Below, one piece after another: positions 27,709-36,627 of a stretch of 64,000 nucleotides of DNA. Made by a program: the position numbers and the translations under genes. The notes beneath the pieces are model-generated. The model made no database searches. It saw only the letters and a list, made by a program, of their open reading frames with translations, and was not told the DNA's origin. The DNA comes from Actinomadura terrae (GTDB taxonomy: Bacteria > Actinomycetota > Actinomycetes > Streptosporangiales > Streptosporangiaceae): positions 744,001 to 808,000 of the forward strand of contig NZ_JAICDG010000001.1 of NCBI RefSeq assembly GCF_022751215.1, read 5' to 3'. The number at the start of each line of letters is the position of its first letter. The first letter of the stretch is position 1.

Positions 27709-29288
27709 CAGGACGCCTTTCGCAGCGTGCTCAGGAACGTCTGGAAATAGGGCAGGCTCGCGTCCCAGTCCTTCTGTTCGGTCACCAGGAGCGCCAGGTA
27801 GAGCGCGCCGCCGAGGCGGAACAGCCGCACCCGGGCGCGTCCCGGCTTCCCGTTCCTGGTGAAGCTGAACTGGAGCTCGGCGGCCTCGTCGCCGAGGTAG
27901 GGGATGTGCCGGGTGAAGCTCTCCTGCTTGTAGTCGGGATAGCTGCCCGAGTCGTTCTTGAACTGGTTCGCGGTCGTGGCCAGCGCGTCCCCGGGGTCGG
28001 TGTTGTGGCCGAGGCCCAGCGAGGGGCGCTGGATCGCGATGCCGCGGATCACCGAGGGCGAGGGGTCCTTGAACGTGACGTCGTCGCCGGACCCGTCGGT
28101 CGTCCAGCCCCTGGGCTTGGCGACGACGAACTCCGAGCCGCGGAACTGCTCGTACCCGGCGGGCGCACCACCGGTGTTCCCGCCGGTGCCGCCGTTCGCC
28201 GCCGAGCCGCTCCGCGGGCCGCCGGACGCGCGGCCCCGGCCCGGATCGTCCCCCTCCCCGCCCCCGCCGTTGACAAAGACCACGACCGCGACGACGGCGG
28301 CGAGCAGCGCCACCGAGAACACCCCGGCAGGAACGATCAGCGCCCAGCGCGCGGGCCTCTTCGGCGGCGTCCCCTGCGGGAGTGGCCCGGGCGGCGGCAG
28401 GGTCGGTTGCGGGACGGGACGCGGGAGCGTCGCATCACGCGGGGGATGCGGGGGGTACTGCGCGTAAGGGGCGGGAGCCGAGGGCGTCTCGGCGACCTGG
28501 CGGAGCAGCCGCTCGGCGTCGTCCGGCCGCAGCCGCTCGCTCGGGTCCCTGCGGAGCAGGCCGTGCAGGACGGGCGCGAGCGGCCCGGCACGCTCCAGCG
28601 GGTCGGGGTCGTCCGACAGGAGCGCCGCCATCAGGCCCCACATGTCCGGGCGCCGGTACGGTGGACGTCCCTCGACGGCCGCGTACAGGGTGCCGCCCAG
28701 CGACCACAGGTCCGACGCCGGGGTCGCCTTCTGGTGGCGTGCCTGCTCGGGCGCGAGGTAGGCGGGGGAGCCGACGATCGCGCCGGCCTGGGTGAGCGTC
28801 TCGTCGCCCGCGAGCGTCGCGATGCCGAAGTCGGTGAGGACGGCCCGCCCGCCCGGCAGCAGCACGTTCCCCGGCTTGACGTCGCGGTGCACGACCCCGG
28901 CGGCGTGCGCGGCGCGCAGCGCGTCCAGCAGGTCCAGGCCGATCGCCGCGACCCGCCGGGGCGGCAGCGGGCCCTCCCGCGCGATCACGGCGTCCAGCGC
29001 CTCCGCCCGGACGAGCTGCATGACGATCCACGGCCGCCCGTCCTCCTCGACGACGTCGTACACCGTGACGATCCCGGGGTGGTCGAGCCGCGCCGCCGAC
29101 CGCGCCTCGCGGAGGGTGCGCGCGTAGGACCGCCTGACCTGCGCCTCGTCCAGCCCGGACGGCAGCGCCACCTCCTTGATCGCCACCTCGCGGTCGAGCG
29201 TGCGGTCGTGGGCCCGCCACACCGCGCCCATCCCGCCGCGGCCGAGCACCTCCACCAGCTCGTAACGCGCTGCGATCACCTCGGACAT
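27708..29288 (-). CDS. Transmembrane Ser/Thr protein kinase (PknB-like)
   Basis: 526 residues from ATG 29288. The kinase domain (about 1-265) has LGRGGMGAVW, the lysine of VAIKEV, the catalytic loop HRDVKPGN and DFGIA. A proline-rich linker leads to a single membrane helix (about 335-355, IVPAGVFSVALLAAVVAVVVF) and an extracellular domain of about 160 residues after a Gly/Ser-rich stretch. The outer domain (FVVAKPRGWT...) may sense a ligand. Coupled to the exported flavoprotein gene downstream, so the kinase may control or sense that activity (inference). A GTG at 29312 lacks a better ribosome site. Confidence 0.92.
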   Translation of the reverse strand: MSEVIAARYELVEVLGRGGMGAVWRAHDRTLDREVAIKEVALPSGLDEAQVRRSYARTLREARSAARLDHPGIVTVYDVVEEDGRPWIVMQLVRAEALDAVIAREGPLPPRRVAAIGLDLLDALRAAHAAGVVHRDVKPGNVLLPGGRAVLTDFGIATLAGDETLTQAGAIVGSPAYLAPEQARHQKATPASDLWSLGGTLYAAVEGRPPYRRPDMWGLMAALLSDDPDPLERAGPLAPVLHGLLRRDPSERLRPDDAERLLRQVAETPSAPAPYAQYPPHPPRDATLPRPVPQPTLPPPGPLPQGTPPKRPARWALIVPAGVFSVALLAAVVAVVVFVNGGGGEGDDPGRGRASGGPRSGSAANGGTGGNTGGAPAGYEQFRGSEFVVAKPRGWTTDGSGDDVTFKDPSPSVIRGIAIQRPSLGLGHNTDPGDALATTANQFKNDSGSYPDYKQESFTRHIPYLGDEAAELQFSFTRNGKPGRARVRLFRLGGALYLALLVTEQKDWDASLPYFQTFLSTLRKAS

Positions 29289-29652
29289 GCAAGGGACGAT
29301 ACCGACGTCCACCCAATACCGGGGCGTACTGGCAGTCCGGGCGGACGAATAGTGCGGGTGGGGCGACGCTTAAGGCAAAGTCGGCGATCGGAGCAGTGCG
29401 GCAGTTGAGAGGGGGCGGTGCTCGTGCGGAGAGCGGCCGCCGGAACAGTCCGGCGGCCGGAGGCTAGGCAGTGTTATAGAGTCCCCGTCCACGTCCCTCG
29501 ACTGGCGGTTCGGGACGTGACCGTGCCTTCGGCGGGCGCGGAATCGCTTCGCGATCTTCCCCGTGGGGCTCGCCTCCGGCATCGTCCCACCGCTCGGCTA
29601 CGCACTCGCGTGATGGCTGAGGCCCCTTGAAACACGCCCTAGGCGCCGTCGG
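29289..29652. other. Intergenic region with a strong hairpin (29434-29459)
   Basis: No supported gene between the kinase start and the rsgA stop. An 11-base perfect stem (CGGCCGCCGGA / TCCGGCGGCCG, loop ACAG) sits at 29434-29459 and may end the aroA-rsgA transcript; no T-tract follows. A second small hairpin, AATCGCTTCGCGATC, is at about 29541-29555. An AT-richer patch around 29464-29484 (GTGTTATAGAG) could hold a promoter. Confidence 0.45.
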
Positions 29653-30678
29653 TCATTCGGTTGTGCGGGTGCCGGGTTGTTCGGGGTCGCGGCTGGCGAG
29701 GAGGCGGCGCAGGGAGTCCAGGCGGGCGCGGCTGGCGTGGCCGTCCTCGACCCAGCCGTCCAGGCCGCAGTCGTCCTGGCGGTGGTCGCAGTGCGGCGGG
29801 CAGCGCTCGGCGGCGCCCTCGGCGAGGTCCTCGAAGGCGTTGATCACGTGCTCCGGCTGGACGTGTGCGAGGCCGAAGCTCCGCACGCCCGGGGTGTCGA
29901 TGATCCAGCCGTCCCCGCCGGGCAGCTCCAGCGCGATCGCCGACGAGGAGGTGTGACGCCCCCGCCCGGTGACCGCGTTGACGTGGCTGACCGCGCGCTC
30001 GGCGTCCGGGACCAGCGCGTTCACCAGCGTCGACTTCCCGACGCCGGAGTGGCCGACCAGCACGCTCGTGCGTCCGGCGAGGTACTCGCGCAGCTCGGAC
30101 GGGTCGTCGCCGCGCCGCGTCACCACCCACGGGACGCCGATCGGCGCGTACTCGGCGACCAGCGCGGCCGGGTCGGCGAGGTCGGCCTTGGTGAGGCAGA
30201 GCAGCGGCTCCATCCCCGCGTCGTAGGCGGCGACGAGCTGCCGGTCGATCATCCGCGGGCGCGGCTCGGGGTCGGCGAGCGCGGTCACGATGACCAGCCG
30301 GTCGGCGTTCGCGACGATGATCCGTTCGAAGGGGTCGGTGTCGTCGGCGGTGCGGCGCAGCGCCGAGGTCCGCGGCTCGACCCGGACGATCCGCGCGAGC
30401 GTGTCGGCGTCGCCCGACACGTCCCCGACCAGCGCGACCCGGTCGCCGACGACGACCCCCTTGCGGCCGAGCTCCCGGGCCCGCATGGCGGTGACGGCGC
30501 GCTCGTCCCGGGTCCCGGCGCCGACCAGGCACCGGTAGCGGCCCCGGTCCACGGCGGTGACGAACCCGGCGGAGGCGTCCTCGTGCGCCGGACGCCGCCG
30601 GGTGCGCGGCCGCGTCCCCCGGCGGCCGGGCCGTACCCGGACGTCGTCCTCGTCGTAGTCGCGTGTTCGTCGTGCCAG
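29653..30678 (-). CDS. rsgA: Ribosome small-subunit GTPase RsgA
   Basis: Circularly permuted GTPase that checks 30S subunit maturation. Motifs in the permuted order are clear: LTKAD (G4), GHSGVGKSTLVNAL (G1), DTPGVRSFGL (G3), and a C-terminal zinc site CPPHCDH with a second cysteine in DDCGL. An OB-fold precedes the GTPase domain. Standard starts give GTG 30552 (299 aa), but that removes the first strand of the OB-fold. The frame continues upstream as RDYDEDDVRVRPGRRGTRP, matching the N-terminus I recall for actinobacterial RsgA, with no ATG, GTG or TTG; the only plausible start is CTG at 30678 (341 aa). Lies 28 bases after aroA, probably one transcript. Confidence 0.9.
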   Translation of the reverse strand: MARRTRDYDEDDVRVRPGRRGTRPRTRRRPAHEDASAGFVTAVDRGRYRCLVGAGTRDERAVTAMRARELGRKGVVVGDRVALVGDVSGDADTLARIVRVEPRTSALRRTADDTDPFERIIVANADRLVIVTALADPEPRPRMIDRQLVAAYDAGMEPLLCLTKADLADPAALVAEYAPIGVPWVVTRRGDDPSELREYLAGRTSVLVGHSGVGKSTLVNALVPDAERAVSHVNAVTGRGRHTSSSAIALELPGGDGWIIDTPGVRSFGLAHVQPEHVINAFEDLAEGAAERCPPHCDHRQDDCGLDGWVEDGHASRARLDSLRRLLASRDPEQPGTRTTE

Positions 30679-30706
30679 TGGTCTGTCCCGTCCGTGTCGT
30701 GGTTGG

Positions 30707-31987
30707 TCAGTCGTGCGCCAGCAGTGACGCCCAAAGATCGGTGAAGCCCGGAAGAGTCTTGCCCACCGTGGCCGGGTTCTCCACCTCGACGCCCTCGACG
30801 GCCAGGCCCAGCACGGCGGCGGCCATGACCATCCGGTGGTCGTCGTAGGTGTGGAACACGCCGCCGTGCAGCGGGCGCGGACGGATCTCCAGGCCGTCCG
30901 GCAGCTCCCGCGCGTCCCCGCCGAGCCCGTTGATCTCGGCGACGAGGGCCGCGAGCCGGTCGGTCTCGTGGCCGCGCAGGTGCGCGATGCCGGTCAGCCG
31001 GGACGGCGAGTCCGCCAGCGCGGCCAGCGCCGCCAGCACCGGGGTCAGCTCGCCGACCTCGTGCAGGTCGGCCTCCAGCCCGGCGAACCCGCCGGGGCCG
31101 CGCACGGTCAGCGCGTCCGGGCCCAGCGTGACTTCGGCGCCCATCGCGGCGAGCAGCCCGCGCAGCGCGTCCCCCGGCTGTGTCGTGTCGGACGGCCAGC
31201 CCGGCACGGTCACCCGGCCGCCCGTCACCAGCGCGGCGCCGAGGAACTGTGCCGCGTTGGACAGGTCCGGCTCGATCGGCCACTCCCGCGCCCGGACGGC
31301 GCCGGGCGCCACATGCCACACGTTCTCGCCGGTCTCGACCGTCGCGCCCGCCTCCCGCAGCATCCGCACGGTCATCGCCAGATGCGGCGCGGACGGAACC
31401 GGCGGCCCCTCGTGCCGGACCTCCACGCCCTTCTCGAAGCGCGGCGCCGCCAGCAGCAGCCCCGACACGAACTGCGACGACCCGGACGCGTCGATCGTCA
31501 CCACCCCGCCCGGCACCGAGCCCGTCCCCCGCACGGTGAAGGGCAGCGCGCCGCGTCCGGCGTCGTCGACGTCGGCGCCGAGCGCCCGCAGCGCTGCGAT
31601 GACCGGGCCCATCGGCCGCTCGCGGGCATGCGGGTCGCCGTCGAGCGCGATCTCGCCGGACGCGAGCGCCGCGACCGGCGGCAGGAACCGCATGACGGTC
31701 CCGGCGAGCCCGACGTCCACCCGCGCCGGGCCTCTCAGCTCGCCCGGAAGGACCTGCCAGTCGCCCGAGTCCTCGCCGCCGCCGCTGATGCCGGTGCCGA
31801 GTGCGCGGAGCGCGTCCGCCATCAACTCGGTGTCGCGGCTGCGGAGCGGGCGCGTGATGGTCGCCGGCGCGCCGGCCAGCGCGGCCAGGATCAGCGCCCG
31901 GTTGGTCATCGACTTGGACCCGGGCAAGGGCACCGTGGCATCGACGGAGCCGTGCGCGACCGGGGCCGACCACTGCGGTGAGGACAT
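30707..31987 (-). CDS. aroA: 5-enolpyruvylshikimate-3-phosphate synthase
   Basis: 426 residues, sixth step of the shikimate pathway. Signature segments are [27 protein letters not shown] and the C-terminal [17 protein letters not shown] at 31987 chosen because the protein then begins just before the conserved region, although an open frame extends to 32122. First gene of the aroA-rsgA pair. Confidence 0.95.
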   Translation of the reverse strand: MSSPQWSAPVAHGSVDATVPLPGSKSMTNRALILAALAGAPATITRPLRSRDTELMADALRALGTGISGGGEDSGDWQVLPGELRGPARVDVGLAGTVMRFLPPVAALASGEIALDGDPHARERPMGPVIAALRALGADVDDAGRGALPFTVRGTGSVPGGVVTIDASGSSQFVSGLLLAAPRFEKGVEVRHEGPPVPSAPHLAMTVRMLREAGATVETGENVWHVAPGAVRAREWPIEPDLSNAAQFLGAALVTGGRVTVPGWPSDTTQPGDALRGLLAAMGAEVTLGPDALTVRGPGGFAGLEADLHEVGELTPVLAALAALADSPSRLTGIAHLRGHETDRLAALVAEINGLGGDARELPDGLEIRPRPLHGGVFHTYDDHRMVMAAAVLGLAVEGVEVENPATVGKTLPGFTDLWASLLAHD

Positions 31988-32030
31988 GCTCACAAGGTTA
32001 TCGGCACCGGCCCCGGCGCCGGGCTGACGC

Positions 32031-32130
32031 GCGACCCCGTGCCGCGTCAGCCCGGCGCCGTCTCGGCCGGGCGCCGTCTCGGCTGGGCGCCCTCTCACCT
32101 CGGTGCCGTCTCGGCCCGGCACCGTCTCAG
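32031..32130. repeat. Stop-spanning 16-bp tandem repeat after the CHRD gene
   Basis: On the minus strand the last bases of the CHRD gene, GGGCTGAGACGGTGCC, are followed by five more copies at exact 16-base spacing. The stop position reads TGA (32129), CGA, TGA, CGA, CGA, TGA (32049). The array fills most of the gap before aroA. Confidence 0.85.
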
Positions 32131-33533
32131 CCCAGGAACACGTAGTCGGCCCTGTAGGGGACCTTGGCCAGGGGCGTGGCCGCCGGGTCGCACGCTCCGG
32201 ACGGCGCGACGCCGCCGACGGTGTTCAGCCGGAGGATCTGCGTGGTTCCCGACAGGAGCCCGTCGCCTGTCGGGCTCGCGTCCAGGACGAGTTCGGGGAT
32301 GTTGCCCGCGCCGTTCGGCGTCTTCGTGACGGCCTTGCCCGTCACGGCGCTGCCGTCGTCGGCGACCCACTGCGGCGGCCCGGCCGGTCCCGGCCGCGCG
32401 AACGTGTGCCGGATGCCGCCCTCCAGCACCGCGTCCACGCCGTCCTGGGTGAACGCGTAGCCGCCGGACGGCTGCGCCGTGCAGCGGTAGACCTGCGCGC
32501 CCGCCACGACCCGCCTGGTGAAGGCGCGGGCCGGGCGGTCCGACGCCGGGGCGAGCTGCCCGCGCACCGCGCCGCCGGGGAACTCGCCGGTGTGCAGGTT
32601 GGTGTAGAAGCCGCTGGGCCCCCGCGCGATCCGATCGGCGGCACCGGGCGCGACCCGCGTCACCCCAGCAAGGCCGGTGATCGGCGCGGGCAGCCCGGAC
32701 GGTGCCGCGAACAGGTCCGCGACCACCGCGCCGTTGCGTCCCCGCGCGCCCTCGTGGACGTGCCCGAGCGTCGGCGGCGCGATCGACGACCACGTGAACC
32801 CCCACGCCAGCAGCCCGTCGCGGGCGCGGGCGAACCCGGTCGCCTGGCCGTCGGGATCGCCGGTCGCCTTGCCGTCCGCCGCCGGGACCTCCTGCGCGCC
32901 GTCCGCGAGCGACCGCAGTTCCGGGGACGCCGCCCCGTTCAGCACCCCGTTCAGGTCCACGGGACGGTTCAGCTTGTGCAACTGCCCCCGGACGGCCCCA
33001 CCCGGCCGGTCGCCGGTGTGCAGGTTGGCGTAGAGGCCGCCAGGGTCGTCGCGGAGCCGGTCCAGCGTGGCCCTGTCGGTGATCCGGACGGTGCCCGTCA
33101 CGGCCCTCGCCGTTTCCGGCAGCGTCCCGGCGAAGAGCGGGACCTTGACGGCGCCGTTCGTCCCGGCGGCGCCCAGGTGGAGGTGCCCGGCGGTCGGCGC
33201 CGTGATGTCCTGCCAACGCAGCGCGTACCAGAGCCGATCGCCCTGGACGCGCAGCACCGCCACGGCCCGCCCGTCCCGGTCGCCCACGGCGTTCCGTCCA
33301 TCGGTAGCGTTCTGCTCGTGCGCGGCGTTTCCGTTGTGCGCGGCGGGCCCGCCGTGGGCGACCGGGACCTCGTTGGCGCCGCTCAGGCTCGCGGCCAGGA
33401 AGATCGTGCCGTCCTGCTTCGCGGGGGCTTTCGCATGGACGCCACCGGTCATAGCGGCGGCGGCCACGGTCGCCCCGGCGGCGATGAGAGCGGCGGCGGA
33501 GACCGCCGGGACCGCGATTCTACGAATGGACAT
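32127..33533 (-). CDS. Secreted protein with two CHRD domains and a DUF3455-like C-terminus
   Basis: 468 residues with a Sec signal peptide (about 1-28, ending VAAAAM). Two CHRD units (about 45-185 and 205-325) each show the pattern [12 protein letters not shown] / [12 protein letters not shown] followed by [17 protein letters not shown] / [17 protein letters not shown]. The last third ([14 protein letters not shown]...) resembles DUF3455. CHRD domains occur in secreted or cell-surface proteins, mostly of unknown function. The promoter at 33577-33605 matches the one before the neighbouring ECF sigma gene, so it is probably a direct target of that sigma factor. Confidence 0.88.
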   Translation of the reverse strand: MSIRRIAVPAVSAAALIAAGATVAAAAMTGGVHAKAPAKQDGTIFLAASLSGANEVPVAHGGPAAHNGNAAHEQNATDGRNAVGDRDGRAVAVLRVQGDRLWYALRWQDITAPTAGHLHLGAAGTNGAVKVPLFAGTLPETARAVTGTVRITDRATLDRLRDDPGGLYANLHTGDRPGGAVRGQLHKLNRPVDLNGVLNGAASPELRSLADGAQEVPAADGKATGDPDGQATGFARARDGLLAWGFTWSSIAPPTLGHVHEGARGRNGAVVADLFAAPSGLPAPITGLAGVTRVAPGAADRIARGPSGFYTNLHTGEFPGGAVRGQLAPASDRPARAFTRRVVAGAQVYRCTAQPSGGYAFTQDGVDAVLEGGIRHTFARPGPAGPPQWVADDGSAVTGKAVTKTPNGAGNIPELVLDASPTGDGLLSGTTQILRLNTVGGVAPSGACDPAATPLAKVPYRADYVFLG

Positions 33534-33576
33534 GACCTGCTCCGGTTCTCGGGCTTATAACGCGCTTTCACCCAGT

Positions 33577-33605
33577 CGCACGACAGCGACACCCCGCACG
33601 GTTCA
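33577..33605 (-). promoter_or_regulatory. ECF-type promoter of the CHRD gene
   Basis: Minus strand: -35 TGAACC (33605-33600), 16-base spacer beginning GTGCGG, then TCGTG (33583-33579). The same sequence architecture occurs before the ECF sigma gene at 35111-35137, including the shared TGAACCGTGCGG. Expected transcription start is about 40 bases before the ATG at 33533. Confidence 0.65.
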
Positions 33606-33718
33606 GCCGATCCGGAACTATTTTCGTGCCTTTCCTGGATCGCATCAAAAATAAACCGGCATGGCGGAGACCGCCATGCCGGAAAATGCTTTGCGGAAAA
33701 CGTCTAGCGGGAAGGGGA

Positions 33719-34486
33719 TCAGACCGGAATGCTGAGCAGTGTCCGGCCGCCGTCCACCACCACCTCGAAGCGGCTGAGATCGCCCCGCAGGATTCCGGTG
33801 CCGCCATGCGTGATCAGCGGATCGGGCGAGCCGGGCACCCCGTACCCCTTGGCGGGAACGCGCCAGCCGGTGACGACACTGCGCTCACCGGTGCGCGATA
33901 CCGCCTCCAGGTGGCAGTTCAGCGGCCCCCTCACGCCCTTCAACTCCAGCCCGACGTGCGTGCCCCAGCCCTTGCTCTCCAATCCGACGACACCCGACGC
34001 GCCCGTCCCCGCGTCCGCCGCCTGATGCCGCTCACCCCAGATGACCAGCGCCTTCGCAGGACCATGCGCGGAATGCAGATCGCTCGCCGGGTCATCGCTG
34101 CCGAGCGCCGACCCGATCGTCACCCCGGTCGCCAGCAGCACGGCCGCCGCCGCGACACCGATGATGTACGTCCCGCGCCGGAACCGGCGCTCCGCCCGCC
34201 GCTGCCGCAGGTCGATGACCCGCGCGGGCGGCCCCTCGGCGCCCCGCTCCCCGGCGCCCCCGCCGTCGGAGTCATCGTGCGTCTTGTCGTCGCGCGTCTC
34301 GTCGTCGTGCGCATCGACGAAAGGACCGATCCCGGAGAGCGCGTCGGCCATTCCCGACATCTGCCGGAGCTCGGACGCACACGTCTCGCATTCGTCCAGA
34401 TGCGTCTCGAAGGCCCGGCGATCGGCGTCCTCCAGAAGACCCAGCGCGTAGGCGCCGACATCGGTGTGCTCGACCTGAGAGCTCAT
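33719..34486 (-). CDS. Membrane anti-sigma factor with zinc finger
   Basis: 255 residues. The N-terminal zinc-binding anti-sigma domain has H29, C33 and C36 (HLDECETC). One membrane helix lies at about 107-128 (YIIGVAAAAVLLATGVTI), and the outside domain of about 120 residues resembles RskA-type C-termini. The ATG overlaps the sigma gene's stop (ATGA), the usual coupling that keeps sigma and anti-sigma balanced. It should hold the sigma factor at the membrane until a signal triggers proteolysis. Confidence 0.88.
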   Translation of the reverse strand: MSSQVEHTDVGAYALGLLEDADRRAFETHLDECETCASELRQMSGMADALSGIGPFVDAHDDETRDDKTHDDSDGGGAGERGAEGPPARVIDLRQRRAERRFRRGTYIIGVAAAAVLLATGVTIGSALGSDDPASDLHSAHGPAKALVIWGERHQAADAGTGASGVVGLESKGWGTHVGLELKGVRGPLNCHLEAVSRTGERSVVTGWRVPAKGYGVPGSPDPLITHGGTGILRGDLSRFEVVVDGGRTLLSIPV

Positions 34487-35067
34487 GCCGTCACGCCCCT
34501 TTCCTCCATTGCGACGCGCAGCGCGCGCAGCGCGTAGTACACGCGGGACTTGACCGTGCCCACCGGGATTCCGAGCGCTTCCGCGGCCTGGTTCACCGTC
34601 CGGTCGCGCAGGATCGTCTCCGTCAGTGCCTCGCGGTGCGCGTCGGACAGCGAGGCGAGCGCCTCCGCGATGACGACTTTGCGCAGGAGCCCGTCCATGC
34701 CGTCCGTCCCGCTCGTCATGGGGAGGTTCTCCAGCGGGCCGTCGCCGACCTCCGCCGGACGGGCCTCCCGGTGCCGCCGGTTGTCGATGACGATACGCCG
34801 GGCCACGGTGGCGAGCCAGGGCATGAGCGACACCTGCTCGTCCAGCTGGTCGGCGCTCCGCCACGCGCGGATCATCGTCTCCTGGACGACGTCCTCGGCC
34901 CACTGGCGATCGCCGGTCAGGCGTAAGACGAACGTGAGCAGCGGCCGCTGGTACTCGCGGTACAACGCGCCGAAGACCGCGTCGTGGTCGTCCACCGGTG
35001 TCACGGGCCTGCGGATCAGGTTCCGCAGACCGCCGGTCCGGCGTCCGGTCGATCCGGGTGCTGCCAT
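34483..35067 (-). CDS. ECF RNA polymerase sigma factor (SigK/SigL-like)
   Basis: 194 residues from ATG 35067 with GGAGA upstream. Region 2 is seen in DVVQETMIRAWRSADQL and region 4 in LGIPVGTVKSRVYYALRAL. An upstream GTG (35121) lies inside the predicted promoter and is therefore excluded. The promoter at 35111-35137 has the same elements as that of the CHRD gene, indicating autoregulation. Its neighbour encodes the zinc-finger anti-sigma factor. Confidence 0.9.
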   Translation of the reverse strand: MAAPGSTGRRTGGLRNLIRRPVTPVDDHDAVFGALYREYQRPLLTFVLRLTGDRQWAEDVVQETMIRAWRSADQLDEQVSLMPWLATVARRIVIDNRRHREARPAEVGDGPLENLPMTSGTDGMDGLLRKVVIAEALASLSDAHREALTETILRDRTVNQAAEALGIPVGTVKSRVYYALRALRVAMEERGVTA

Positions 35068-35110
35068 GGCCGGGCGTCTCCGTCGCGTCGATGGTGTGGT
35101 CAGGGGGCAG

Positions 35111-35137
35111 TACGGGACCACACCGCCGCACGGTTCA
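35111..35137 (-). promoter_or_regulatory. Autoregulatory ECF promoter of the sigma gene
   Basis: Minus strand: TGAACC (35137-35132), 16-base spacer starting GTGCGG, then CCGTA (35115-35111). Shares the 12-mer TGAACCGTGCGG and the spacing with the promoter before the CHRD gene. Confidence 0.65.
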
Positions 35138-35179
35138 ACGGATTTGAGCCTCTTTTAAGGTTTTCTTCGGGAAGCCAGG

Positions 35180-35198
35180 CCGGGGAGGCCGGCCCCGG
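35180..35198 (-). terminator. Possible terminator after the DoxX gene
   Basis: CCGGGG / CCCCGG stem with a seven-base loop lies directly after the DoxX stop on the minus strand and ahead of the sigma promoter. No T-run follows, so it is tentative. Confidence 0.35.
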
Positions 35199-35202
35199 GG
35201 AG

Positions 35203-35898
35203 TCAGCGCTTCGCGCCCACCAGCACCCTGCCCTTGCCGGCGGTCGCCTTCATCGACTTCCGGGCCTTAACGGCCCGCCCGGCCGCGCCCGCCCGCGCCG
35301 CCTTCGCGTTCTTCGCCGCCTTCGCCCCCGACTTCGCCGCCCGGCGAGCCCCTTCCGCGCGGGCCTGGCGCACCTGCCGCGCCGCCTCCCGCCGCGCCTC
35401 CTTCAGCGTCGCGGCTGCCTCCCGCCGCAGCGCCTTCGCCTCGGCGCCGCTCTTGATCTGGGTCTCCCTCGCGTGCCGCCGCAGCTCGGCGAGCCGAGGC
35501 GCCCGGCGCGGCTCGGCCGCCACCATCAGCAGCGCCCCGAACAGCCCGGCGTTCTTCAGCAGATGTGACCGCTCGTTCGCGCGGCGCTCCGGGTCGTCCT
35601 CGGTCCAGTACCGGTGCTCGGTCGCCAGCGCGGGCAGCAGTTGCGCGGCCAGCAGCAGAGTCGTCAGCCGGCGGAACCGCCCGGTCAGCAGCAGCGCGCC
35701 GGTTCCGAGGCTCACCGCGCCCTCAAGCCGGACGAGCGCCTCGGGGTCCTTCGGCAGCCACTCGACCCGGTCGGCGAGCGGCTTCACCGCCGGGCCCACA
35801 CGCTCGGCCCGCTCCCGCGGATCCCGGAGCGCGTCCAGGCCGGACATGATGTAGGGCGCCGCCACGAACGGACGGGCCAGGGTCGTGATGGGTCGCAT
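35203..35898 (-). CDS. DoxX-family membrane protein with a histone-like basic tail
   Basis: 231 residues. The first about 125 residues have the DoxX arrangement of short membrane helices (FVAAPYIMSGLDALRDP, LEGAVSLGTGALLLTGRFRR, LLKNAGLFGALLMVAAE). From about residue 135 to the end the protein is an Ala/Lys/Arg-rich extension (AKSGAKAAKNAKAARAGAAG) resembling the tails of bacterial histone-H1-like proteins. DoxX proteins are associated with respiratory or redox functions at the membrane; the tail could bind nucleic acid or acidic lipid. ATG at 35898. Confidence 0.82.
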   Translation of the reverse strand: MRPITTLARPFVAAPYIMSGLDALRDPRERAERVGPAVKPLADRVEWLPKDPEALVRLEGAVSLGTGALLLTGRFRRLTTLLLAAQLLPALATEHRYWTEDDPERRANERSHLLKNAGLFGALLMVAAEPRRAPRLAELRRHARETQIKSGAEAKALRREAAATLKEARREAARQVRQARAEGARRAAKSGAKAAKNAKAARAGAAGRAVKARKSMKATAGKGRVLVGAKR

Positions 35899-36351
35899 GC
35901 TCCGCTACATGCCCACCGCACCGCACCTCAAGCAACCAACCGCCGTTCCGTCCAAAGACACCATCCCCGGAAGCCCCCGCAGGCACCCTCGCCATGGACC
36001 ATTCCGACATAACGGCCAAAACTCAAGAATGGCGCGGTGTGCCATGGGTTATAACCTCCAGCCTGCGGCTATCAGTCAGTCTTCCTAAAGACCGAAATTG
36101 ACTTCAGAAGCCGTCCCCGGGTTTGTCGGCCCTGGTGGGACGGCACATGCGTCGCTCCTCAGATCAGTTGACGTCACTTGACCCAAACTAATATGATAAC
36201 TTGACTCCCAATCCGGCTCGTCATTCGATAGGCGATCCGGCGCCGGCTGGGAGTCCAGCTCTCGGAACGGCCTGTGAGTACATTCCTTCTCTGAAATTGC
36301 CGCTGCTACCGGAGCCGGAACCCTCCGGCGATGTCATATTCTGGAGCTACG
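35899..36351. other. Intergenic, AT-rich, with a housekeeping-type promoter
   Basis: No supported gene. GC falls well below the surroundings from about 36000. A -35 TTGACG (36168-36173) and -10 TATGAT (36192-36197) separated by 18 bases point right toward the YbaB-type gene, giving a leader of about 150 bases. TTGAC occurs three times in 36168-36205. Confidence 0.55.
36168..36197 (+). promoter_or_regulatory. Sigma-70-type promoter for the YbaB/type VII module
   Basis: TTGACG, 18-base spacer, TATGAT; close to the housekeeping consensus and rare in this GC-rich sequence. Confidence 0.55.
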
Positions 36352-36627
36352 ATGGAACCTACGGGCAACCCCGAAATCGACCGCTACATGAAGGTCATCC
36401 AGGAGCAGTTGCAGCATGCGACGGATGTCCAGTCTCAGCTCGCGGAGCTCACCGGGGAGGGTGCTGCGGCTGATGAACAGGTCAGAGTCACCGTGGGGCC
36501 GACCGGCAACCTGATGTCACTGACCATTGAGCCGAAGGCCATGCGGCTGGGGGCCGAGGCCCTGACGGAAGCCATTCTCGAGTCCGCGCGGTTGGCGACT
36601 GCGAACGCCGTGGAAAAAGATCAATGA
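36352..36627 (+). CDS. YbaB/EbfC-family protein, truncated by frameshift
   Basis: 91 residues from ATG 36352 (GGAG eight bases upstream) to a TGA at 36627. The fold core is recognisable: the first helix (NPEIDRYMKVIQEQL...), VRVTVGPTGNLMSLTIEP, and the second helix ALTEAILESARLATANAVE. The frame then breaks at a run of five A residues (36614-36618). With one A fewer the frame continues as VEKINELTEPLLAGENLAQ for 54 more codons to TAG 36790, giving about 145 residues. YbaB-like proteins bind DNA and, next to WXG100-type genes, are often part of type VII secretion loci. Either the strain has a broken gene, or a sequencing error, or +1 frameshifting restores it. Confidence 0.75.
   Translation: MEPTGNPEIDRYMKVIQEQLQHATDVQSQLAELTGEGAAADEQVRVTVGPTGNLMSLTIEPKAMRLGAEALTEAILESARLATANAVEKDQ

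Noticed and set aside
29560-29635. Possible tRNA-like segment
   Set aside because: No T-loop GGTTC, no acceptor-stem pairing, no CCA; the apparent pairing is scattered.
34483-35121. GTG 35121 as the start of the ECF sigma gene
   Set aside because: It lies within the predicted -35/-10 region; ATG 35067 has a ribosome site and begins after the expected transcription start.
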